Positions 1-5,159 of a stretch of DNA of 5,159 bases are shown here, one piece after another. The position numbers and the translations under genes were made by a program. Below the pieces are notes generated by a model. The model saw only the letters and a list, made by a program, of their open reading frames with translations, searched no databases and had not been told where the DNA came from. Origin of the DNA: Candidatus Gastranaerophilales bacterium. Lineage in GTDB: Bacteria; Cyanobacteriota; Vampirovibrionia; Gastranaerophilales; Gastranaerophilaceae. The DNA lies in assembly GCA_021205645.1 (NCBI GenBank), contig JAJPXE010000062.1, positions 1 through 5,159 on the forward strand, given 5' to 3'. Every line of letters starts with the position of its first letter. Position 1 is the stretch's first letter.

Positions 1-603
1 GATGTAAGACTTCCAAACGGTGATAAGCCCGAAGATTGCCGCCACCACAACCGAGAACACAACCACGAAGAACATCACCATGAACACAGAAATCTTGATG
101 ATGTTAATAAAATTATTGACAGAGCCGACATTACAAACAATGCAAAAAGTTTATCAAAAAAGATTTTTGAAATAGTTGCGAAAGCTGAAAGCAAAGTGCA
201 CGGAAAAGACATTAAAGATGTACATTTTCACGAAGTCGGGGCAATAGATTCTATTGTTGATATCGTGAGTTTTGCAGTTTTGTTTGATGATTTAGGGGTA
301 AATAATGTGTATTTTTCAACCCTATATGACGGAACAGGCTTTGTAAATTGTCAACATGGAAAAATCCCTGTTCCGGTTCCTGCCGTTTGTGCGATTACTT
401 CAACTTATGAAATTCCTTTGAGAATTACGGAAAATGACGGCGAAATGGTAACTCCAACCGGAGCAGCAATTGTTGCAGCACTTTATACAGGTAAAAAATT
501 AGATAAAGATTTTGTTATAGAAAAAATCGGATACGGTGCGGGTAAAAGACCTTACGAAAATCCGATTTTACGAGTTATGTCAATTAAAGGTAAAGGGGAA
601 TAA
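1..603 (+). CDS. larC: LarC-type nickel insertion protein, LarC1 domain only; 5' end beyond window
   Basis: LarC is the CTP-dependent cyclometallase that inserts nickel into the pyridinium bis-thiocarboxylate nucleotide, completing the NPN cofactor of lactate racemase-type enzymes. The frame is open from base 1, so the N-terminus (probably 70-80 residues) is missing; 200 residues are visible. Seen: a His-rich linker at visible residues 15-29 (8 His in 15 residues; bases 43-87), which in this family is a likely nickel-binding segment; the family signature VHFHEVGAIDSIVDI at 74-88; HGKIPVPVPA at 119-128; GEMVTPTGAA at 147-156; and GYGAGKR near 177. A GTG at 196 could look like a start, but the family homology runs well upstream of it. 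The protein stops about 8 residues after the NPILRV strand, where LarC1 normally ends and the LarC2 domain should begin. No LarC2 domain is seen in any frame downstream. The call as LarC family is very secure; whether it works as LarC1 alone is unknown. Confidence 0.93.
   Translation, partial: DVRLPNGDKPEDCRHHNREHNHEEHHHEHRNLDDVNKIIDRADITNNAKSLSKKIFEIVAKAESKVHGKDIKDVHFHEVGAIDSIVDIVSFAVLFDDLGVNNVYFSTLYDGTGFVNCQHGKIPVPVPAVCAITSTYEIPLRITENDGEMVTPTGAAIVAALYTGKKLDKDFVIEKIGYGAGKRPYENPILRVMSIKGKGE
592..598 (+). promoter_or_regulatory. Shine-Dalgarno sequence for the CbiM/NikM gene, inside the 3' end of larC
   Basis: AAAGGGG lies within the last codons of larC and ends 7 nt before the ATG at 606. 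It is a strong ribosome binding site that supports this ATG as the true start. That start matters because the first two residues (Met-His) form part of the metal site in this family. Confidence 0.7.
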
Positions 604-605
604 TT

Positions 606-1517
606 ATGCACTTAGGAAACGGAATTATATGCCCTGTTACAGGGATTCCAATGTTGGCAGTTGCCGCAGGCACAGCATTTTACGCGTTTAAACATGCAAA
701 AAAAGATTTTACAAATGACAAAATTTTACCGACAATCACCTTAACGACTTTGATTTTTGCATTGCAGATGATAAATTTTGCAATTGCCTCAACAGGCTCA
801 AGCGGTCATATAGTCGGTGCGATTTTATTGTCGTTACTGTTAGGACCTTATGTTGCATTTTTGGCAATGTGTGCAATTTTGGTTGTACAAGCTGTGTTCT
901 TTGCTGACGGCGGACTTTTAGCACTTGGGTGCAATATCTTCAATATGGGATTTTTGGCTTGCTTTGTGGCTTATCCTTTATTGTTTAAACCGCTATCAGA
1001 GAGAAACAAACCTGTTTTAGGTGCAATCCTTTCTTCTGTTGCAGCTCTTCAACTCGGATCTGTTGCAGTAGTAATTGAAGGTGCTTTGTCAGGCACTATT
1101 GCACTTTCAAGTATTTTATCTTTTACAGGTTTAATGCAGGCAATCCATTTACCTATCGGCATTGTTGAAGGTGTTGTTACAGGCGGAGTTTATGCAATTT
1201 CTAAATTGGTAAGCACCAAAAACTTATCAATCGGATTTGGCGCAATGTCAATCCTGTTAGGTGGATTTATTTCTCAATATGCCTCACAAAAACCAGATGG
1301 ACTTGAATGGTCTTTGTTAAATATTTCTGATTCTGTTGTTTCTCAAACTCAAGGTATACTATACAATATTTCAGAACTTGTTCAAGCAAAAACAGCCGTT
1401 TTATCATCAATGACACCTGTTTTAGGAAATATTACAGGAATACTTATGGTAAGTGCTATTATGTATGTTTTGTGTTTAACAATGAACAGCAAAGCGGTAA
1501 AAGTTGATGCAAAATAA
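606..1517 (+). CDS. CbiM/NikM-type ECF nickel (cobalt) substrate-binding protein with fused PDGLE (NikN-like) domain
   Basis: Integral membrane S-component of an ECF metal transporter, 303 residues. In characterised NikM/CbiM proteins the ion is held by the free N-terminal amino group, His2 and a histidine near position 67. Here the protein begins Met-His and has His68 in the motif GSSGH, so the metal site looks complete. Further family marks are LLGPYVAFLAM (about 78-89), FADGG (99-103) and NIFNM (110-114). Several hydrophobic segments span residues 8-200. The C-terminal part carries PDGLEWS at 230-236 followed by a final membrane segment at about 272-291, the layout of a NikN/CbiN domain fused to NikM. 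The ATG at 606 has a strong Shine-Dalgarno and starts 2 nt after the larC stop. Its position between larC and larE argues for nickel, matching LarMN of the Lactobacillus plantarum lar system. The T (CbiQ) and A (CbiO) components are absent from the window, so it either uses partners encoded elsewhere or works without them. Confidence 0.92.
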   Translation: MHLGNGIICPVTGIPMLAVAAGTAFYAFKHAKKDFTNDKILPTITLTTLIFALQMINFAIASTGSSGHIVGAILLSLLLGPYVAFLAMCAILVVQAVFFADGGLLALGCNIFNMGFLACFVAYPLLFKPLSERNKPVLGAILSSVAALQLGSVAVVIEGALSGTIALSSILSFTGLMQAIHLPIGIVEGVVTGGVYAISKLVSTKNLSIGFGAMSILLGGFISQYASQKPDGLEWSLLNISDSVVSQTQGILYNISELVQAKTAVLSSMTPVLGNITGILMVSAIMYVLCLTMNSKAVKVDAK

Positions 1518-2283
1518 ATTTAATGAACTAAAAAAATATTTGACCGAACTGAATGAACGAGGCATCTGCCTTGCTTTTTCAGGCGGAATAGATAGTACTC
1601 TTTTGCTTTATTTGTGCAAAGATTTAGATGTCGTTGCTGTGACTTTTAAATCAGATTTTCAAACTAAATCAGAAATCGATTTAACAACGGATTTATGTAA
1701 AAAATATGGTGTAGAACAAGAAATTATAAAGTTTTACCCTCTTGAAAATCCTGTTATTTTAAACAATCCAAAAGACAGATGCTATTACTGCAAGAAAACT
1801 TTTTTCCCTAAATTAAAAGATTTTGCGGGTGGCAGAGCCATTATTGACGGCACAAATTTTGATGATTTAGGAGTTTATCGCCCCGGATTAAAAGCATTAA
1901 AAGAACTTGATATCATCTCTCCGCTTGCAAAATTTGGAATAACAAAAAAAGAGATTAGAGATTACGCAAAAAACTTGGAAATCGAAATCTTTGACAAACC
2001 TTCAACCCCTTGCCTTGCAACCCGTTTCCCTTATGGAACAAAACTATCAACGCAACTTCTTCAAACCGTTGAACAAGGCGAGATTATTTTAAAAGAATTC
2101 GGGTTTTTAAATAACAGACTTAGAATTCACAATGAAATCGCAAGAATCGAAATCCCGCAAGAAGATTTTAAAAAGTTTATCGAGCAACATGAGACAATAA
2201 TTAAAAGCCTTAAATCACTCGGTTTAAAATACATCTCCCTTGATATTGAAGGCTTGCGTAGCGGAAGTATGGATTTATTCTAA
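1507..2283 (+). CDS. larE: LarE, ATP-dependent sulfur transferase of nickel-pincer cofactor synthesis
   Basis: LarE adenylates the carboxyl groups of the pyridinium biscarboxylate mononucleotide made by LarB and replaces an oxygen with sulfur. Numbered from the ATG at 1507 (258 residues), the PP-loop SGGIDS at 25-30 binds ATP. The family blocks NPKDRCYYCKK (87-97), DGTNFDDLG.YRPG (114-127) and KPSTPCLATRFPYG (164-177) are present, and the protein ends in LDIEGLRSGSM, the usual LarE C-terminus. It therefore looks full length. Cys169 in the CLATR motif corresponds to the sulfur-donating cysteine of the L. plantarum enzyme. Cys92 and Cys95 form an additional CxxC, so this may belong to the three-cysteine class reported to carry an iron-sulfur cluster. 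An in-frame TTG at 1504 is possible, but the ATG is preferred. The start lies inside the preceding gene (11 nt overlap) with only a weak Shine-Dalgarno, which points to translational coupling. The organism's lar pathway also needs LarB and LarC. Confidence 0.95.
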   Translation: MQNKFNELKKYLTELNERGICLAFSGGIDSTLLLYLCKDLDVVAVTFKSDFQTKSEIDLTTDLCKKYGVEQEIIKFYPLENPVILNNPKDRCYYCKKTFFPKLKDFAGGRAIIDGTNFDDLGVYRPGLKALKELDIISPLAKFGITKKEIRDYAKNLEIEIFDKPSTPCLATRFPYGTKLSTQLLQTVEQGEIILKEFGFLNNRLRIHNEIARIEIPQEDFKKFIEQHETIIKSLKSLGLKYISLDIEGLRSGSMDLF

Positions 2284-2312
2284 GAAATGTTAAGCAGTTA
2301 AATTATTTCTTA
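2281..2312. terminator. Nested inverted repeat across both stop codons; possible weak bidirectional terminator
   Basis: TAAGAAAT at 2281-2288 is perfectly repeated in inverse orientation as ATTTCTTA at 2305-2312. Within the 16 nt loop, TTAA (2290-2293) and TTAA (2298-2301) can pair around GCAG. The structure starts with the stop codon of larE and contains the stop codon of the convergent gene, where a two-way terminator would be expected. The stem is AT-rich with one G-C pair and no T-run follows on either strand, so an intrinsic terminator would be weak. The same sequence could instead be part of a transposon end, or chance in an AT-rich region. Confidence 0.3.
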
Positions 2313-2973
2313 AATCATCATATAATTCCTCAAAACTTCTTTCTCGTCTCCAAATATACTCTGCTAATCTATAATGCATATAATTTTCATTCATATTATG
2401 ACTCTCTATTCTTGAAAGATAACAATACATCCGTTTAAATTCTCTAATTTCTTCTTTGGTATAATTCTTTTCTAAATTCGCCCTAAGTAATTTTTCGCTC
2501 ACGAAAATCTGATTATTGTAAACATAAAAATATGCATATTTTTCATAAAACTTTCTGTATCTGCCAATTTGCGGGTTTTCAAAAAATAAATGCATTAACT
2601 CCTTGAATTGCCTTTCATAAATATTTTTTCTAAAAAGACAGTAATAATCACTTATACATTGGTGTTGAACATTAACAAGATGACATAATTTTTGCGGTGA
2701 TATTTCTAAACAAAACCCTTTCAGTATAATATCCACTTCTTCAGAAGTTCGGTGTTGAAACATAAGATACAGACTTTTATTTCCAATATCATTTTTGGAT
2801 TTTTTAATTTCGGCAAGGGTTATAACTCCATTAGTAATTTGTATTAATTGCTCTTGCTCCAAGTATAAAATAATTGTTTCAACAATAGATTCTTCAACTT
2901 CTAAAAACTGAGTCAAATCACTAAGTGTACAACTTTTCAATCTTCGACATAATTTTAGTATTTGGTCTTTCAT
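2290..2973 (-). CDS. Unknown third protein of a Mu-type transposition module; two HTH-like regions
   Basis: I do not recognise a named family. The protein has 227 residues and no signal peptide or membrane segment. Residues 1-55 (ILKLCRRLKSCTLSDLTQFL, then two further helices and a short strand pair ending near ITLAEI) look like a winged helix. Residues about 75-118 (EEVDIILKGF...SPQKLCHLVNVQHQCISDYYCLFRK) resemble the HTH found at the start of many IS transposases. Residues 145-218 form a separate block rich in aromatic and basic residues, with FVSEKLL, EFKRMY, LSRIESHN and HYRLAEYIWRRE. I see no convincing DDE triad and no CxxC zinc motif among the seven cysteines. The ATG at 2973 has AAAAGGA (2987-2981) 7 nt upstream, inside the ATPase gene, and the two genes overlap by 53 nt, so the protein probably acts with the ATPase and transposase. 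DNA binding or target choice, a role like TniQ/TnsD, is an inference from position only. It ends 6 bp from the larE stop. Confidence 0.8.
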   Translation of the reverse strand: MKDQILKLCRRLKSCTLSDLTQFLEVEESIVETIILYLEQEQLIQITNGVITLAEIKKSKNDIGNKSLYLMFQHRTSEEVDIILKGFCLEISPQKLCHLVNVQHQCISDYYCLFRKNIYERQFKELMHLFFENPQIGRYRKFYEKYAYFYVYNNQIFVSEKLLRANLEKNYTKEEIREFKRMYCYLSRIESHNMNENYMHYRLAEYIWRRERSFEELYDDLRNNLTA

Positions 2974-3652
2974 TTATAATTCCTTTTAATAATAATTCGT
3001 CAATCTGTTTAATTTGATTTGTCTCGGCAAGTTTTTCTATTTGATTTAAACATTTAACCAATTGCCGGAACTGATTTGTGCGTGTCGCAAGATAATAAAT
3101 TGCATTATCCGTAAAACTTAAATCTGTCAATTGTTTAAGAATGTCTGAAATATCTTCTTGATTAAAATGCTCAAATTTCAACTTTTTAAAAAGCCTGTCA
3201 TCAAAGTGTTTAAATCTTGCTATTTTTTTATCAATAGCACCCATTCCGACAAGAACAATTGGAGAACCTGTACAGTCTTGAATATCCCTCAAAACTTCAA
3301 TTACGTTCCTATTCCCTATCAGATAATCCACCTCATCAACAATAATTATTTTAGGATCAAGCCTTAAATGTTTGAGAATTAAATTATAATTTTCTTGCAT
3401 CATATAAAAAGAACGCTCACCCAGTTCCTCAACAATTGCTTTTAATAATGCATTCTGTGTCATTTCATTATTTGCTCTGACATATATTGCATCATTTCTT
3501 GTTGCCCACCACATTATTGCGTGAGTTTTACCAAGCCCATGTTCACCATAGACTAATGCTAACTTTGGAATGTTAGATGGAAGTTTTTGCAAATTATCCA
3601 TTAATGATACAAAGTTTTTTACGTTTTTAGTTCTAATAAATGTGTTGTTCAT
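2921..3652 (-). CDS. MuB/TnsC-like AAA+ ATPase of a transposition system
   Basis: Proteins of this type form ATP-dependent filaments on DNA, select or mark the target and activate the partner transposase. The 243-residue product has Walker A GEHGLGKT at 36-43, Walker B IIIVDEVD at 102-109, a sensor-1-like strand IVLVGMG at 132-138, an FDDRLFKK segment at 150-157 typical of MuB-like ATPases with a candidate arginine finger, and NQFRQL at 193-198 as a sensor-2-like element. It is shorter than phage MuB (about 312 residues) and begins almost directly with the AAA+ core, so the N-terminal HTH domain of MuB seems to be missing; DNA contact may be made by the core or by the third protein. The ATG at 3652 lies 3 nt after the transposase stop, with GGAG (3664-3661) 8 nt upstream, so the genes are coupled. 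The gene directly follows the transposase, as MuB follows MuA. Confidence 0.9.
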   Translation of the reverse strand: MNNTFIRTKNVKNFVSLMDNLQKLPSNIPKLALVYGEHGLGKTHAIMWWATRNDAIYVRANNEMTQNALLKAIVEELGERSFYMMQENYNLILKHLRLDPKIIIVDEVDYLIGNRNVIEVLRDIQDCTGSPIVLVGMGAIDKKIARFKHFDDRLFKKLKFEHFNQEDISDILKQLTDLSFTDNAIYYLATRTNQFRQLVKCLNQIEKLAETNQIKQIDELLLKGIINERPNTKIMSKIEKLYT

Positions 3653-3655
3653 ATT

Positions 3656-5159
3656 TTAGTCTCCATATAAATTAATGTATTCATCACTTCTGATGTAATC
3701 AGCAAGCCACTTTCTATCTTCAGAATTGGTACAGCCGTTATTCATTAACCACTCGTATTTTTCATAATTTAAATCAAAAAGTGGTCTGTTCATTTGCTGT
3801 TCACGAGGTGTTTTTCGCTTGGGGGCTCGCAATAAACGGGTATTGCTATCGCTTTCACCCTCTGCGCGCCTCCGCTTCCGTTCACGTATTGGTTTTTCTT
3901 CTATTGGTTTAATTTCAGGAATCGGCTCTTGTTTTATTTTTAAAACCTCTGCATCCTCTGCCGGATAATATTTTAAAAACTGCTTCTTAGCCTTATTAAA
4001 CTGACGTTTCTGTTTTTGAATCTGTTGTTTAAATTCTTCCATATCTTTTACCGTTCCAAGGTGATTTGCCATCGGGTGAACTTTTTCTACCTGCCGAGCC
4101 ACACATAAGAACTCACCTTTCAATGAGTAAACATAGATTTTAGATAAATCGAATAAGCTGTATCTAATAAACACCGATTCTCTTAAATCAAGTAAAACTT
4201 CGCTTCTGTAATGCAAACCAAAGAATGTAATTCCATGTTTATTAATCGTTCTTGTCTCTGTTTTCATCATCAAGTCGTTTAAGATATTTTTATCAATGTC
4301 CTGCTTTTGAACAGCATTTAACATCTCTTGAATACTTTTTGAACTGTCATTCGGACAAGGTTTTTGATTGTGAAATTCAAGCCAACAATCAATGTATTTT
4401 ATTACTTCTTGCACCGTTGGAATCTTTCCTCCCGTTTGTTTTTGATGAAGTTGCAAGTGCAATTTTTCATTTCTGTTCATCCACGCAGGTTTATCTTCAA
4501 TACTTGTTCCGATATAACCTGGCATAAGTTTTTCAAACTCTTCTTGAAATTCTAAAAAGAATCGTTCGATAACTTTTGCTCTTGCATTGTATGGTTTAGC
4601 AAAAACAGAGTGGATATTTAAATTTGCATACACTCCGTTAAAGCCATCTTCTGTAAAATCTGTATTTTGAAAGAAACGGGATTTAAATGCTCTGCCGTTA
4701 TCCTGATAAACTACTTTTGGAATAACTCCGAGATTTAAAATAGAATTTCTTAATGCACTTGCGATACATTGAGTATTCTCTGTCATCATAATCTCGTACC
4801 CCACAAGTGCTGTCGATTTCCAATCTAAAAAACCAACCAGAGTTGCTCTAGTTGGTTTTCCTGTAAAAGGATTAATCACTTGAAAATTAAGAACGTGACC
4901 GTCTGCGACAAATACATCCCCCACCTCTATTTTTGAAATATCTCTTTCAATATACGGTTCAACTTTATCGTGGTATGCTTTCATTCCTTCACGTTTCAAA
5001 ACCCACTCGGCGTAATTATTTTTTCTAAAATTTTCGGCATATCTTTTAAAACTTAAATCACAGGGAAGTTCTTCATATCCTTTTTTATGCAATATTTCTT
5101 TCGTGAGCTTAATTGCTTTACCATAGTTAAATTTATTTTGATTGAGTAAAAGACTTAAC
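3656..5159 (-). CDS. Mu-type DDE transposase with Mu-C-like beta-barrel; N-terminus beyond window
   Basis: Catalyses DNA strand cleavage and joining at transposon ends in the RNase H-like (rve) fold. The frame is open to the right edge (first full codon at 5158), giving 500 visible residues without a start; a TTG at 5092 is not the true start because family-like sequence (NYGKAIKLTKEIL) lies upstream. Numbering from that TTG, the catalytic triad is D64 (VADGH), D131 (YQDNG) and E176 (VIERFF), with spacings of 66 and 44 residues between them; the first matches MuA. Residues about 280-340 (ITFFGLHYRSEVLLDL to VEKVHP) fit the Mu transposase C-terminal beta-barrel. Residues 352-376 are a charged, probably helical stretch. 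Residues 399-430 are a basic linker, and the tail 435-478 (RPLFDLNYEKYEWLM... to LYGD) is a likely ATPase-contact tail by analogy with MuA and TnsB. All key residues are present and there is no frameshift, so the enzyme looks active. The N-terminal end-binding domains are not visible. Confidence 0.93.
   Translation of the reverse strand, partial: LSLLLNQNKFNYGKAIKLTKEILHKKGYEELPCDLSFKRYAENFRKNNYAEWVLKREGMKAYHDKVEPYIERDISKIEVGDVFVADGHVLNFQVINPFTGKPTRATLVGFLDWKSTALVGYEIMMTENTQCIASALRNSILNLGVIPKVVYQDNGRAFKSRFFQNTDFTEDGFNGVYANLNIHSVFAKPYNARAKVIERFFLEFQEEFEKLMPGYIGTSIEDKPAWMNRNEKLHLQLHQKQTGGKIPTVQEVIKYIDCWLEFHNQKPCPNDSSKSIQEMLNAVQKQDIDKNILNDLMMKTETRTINKHGITFFGLHYRSEVLLDLRESVFIRYSLFDLSKIYVYSLKGEFLCVARQVEKVHPMANHLGTVKDMEEFKQQIQKQKRQFNKAKKQFLKYYPAEDAEVLKIKQEPIPEIKPIEEKPIRERKRRRAEGESDSNTRLLRAPKRKTPREQQMNRPLFDLNYEKYEWLMNNGCTNSEDRKWLADYIRSDEYINLYGD

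Noticed and set aside
43..93. The CAC/CAT-rich stretch as a short tandem DNA repeat.
   Set aside because: There is no regular repeat unit; it is explained by the His-rich linker typical of LarC.
196..603. A short 135-residue gene starting with GTG at 196.
   Set aside because: The frame is open and clearly LarC-like back to base 1, including the His-rich linker, so the GTG is an internal valine codon.
585..610. A -1 frameshift at the end of larC would run into the frame of the CbiM/NikM gene, suggesting a fusion.
   Set aside because: The codons AAA GGG before the stop do not make a standard X XXY YYZ slippery heptamer (it would read T AAA GGG). The transporter has its own strong ribosome binding site, and its metal site needs a free N-terminal Met-His.
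736..924. Minus-strand open frame within the CbiM/NikM gene.
   Set aside because: It is antisense to conserved membrane segments and its basic, low-complexity translation fits a shadow of a hydrophobic gene.
3158..3367. Plus-strand open frame within the ATPase gene.
   Set aside because: It is antisense to the Walker B region and shows no protein-like features; an open frame of this length is expected by chance in AT-rich antisense sequence.
4252..4555. Plus-strand open frames within the transposase gene.
   Set aside because: They lie opposite the conserved catalytic region of the transposase, have no plausible ribosome binding site or family features, and look like antisense shadows.
2289..5159. 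GTTAAG at 2289-2294 and its inverse CTTAAC at 5154-5159 as possible terminal inverted repeats of the transposon.
   Set aside because: Only 6 bp match, both are AT-rich, and the right copy lies inside the open frame of the transposase, which continues past the window edge.

Overview
The window is AT-rich and tightly packed, and it splits into two blocks that converge at about position 2285. The organism cannot be named with confidence. Low GC, short intergenic gaps and a nickel-pincer cofactor pathway fit an anaerobic, probably gut-associated bacterium. A Gastranaerophilales/Vampirovibrionia- or Elusimicrobia-like genome is a guess from general impression, not from a marker gene.

Block 1 (1-2283, + strand) is part of a lar-type operon for the nickel-pincer nucleotide (NPN) cofactor of lactate racemase and related LarA-family enzymes. 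It holds the 3' part of larC (nickel insertion), a one-piece CbiM/NikM-type nickel/cobalt ECF substrate-binding protein with a fused C-terminal PDGLE (NikN/CbiN-like) domain, and larE (sacrificial sulfur transferase). The gaps are 2 nt (larC to the transporter) and an 11 nt overlap (transporter to larE), so the three are very likely co-transcribed and translationally coupled. The logic is metal uptake, sulfur insertion and nickel insertion into one cofactor. larA, larB and the ECF T and A components are not in the window. The LarC reading frame stops at the boundary between its two domains and no LarC2 domain follows.

Block 2 (2290-5159, - strand, read from right to left) is a Mu-type transposition module: a DDE transposase with a Mu-C-like beta-barrel (its 5' end lies beyond the window), a MuB/TnsC-like AAA+ ATPase 3 nt downstream, and a third protein of unknown function that overlaps the ATPase gene by 53 nt. 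The third protein has an N-terminal winged-helix-like region, a second HTH-like region and a compact aromatic/basic C-terminal domain. It is the least understood gene here and the best candidate for a new accessory transposition factor.

The two blocks meet with only 6 bp between the stop codon of larE and the stop codon of the third transposition gene. That leaves no room for a conventional transposon end outside the coding sequences. Either the end is embedded in the 3' end of the third gene, or the lar genes lie inside the element as cargo, or the module is no longer flanked by a functional end. There is no gene-free stretch longer than 300 bases, and I see no RNA genes, CRISPR arrays or complete insertion sequences.
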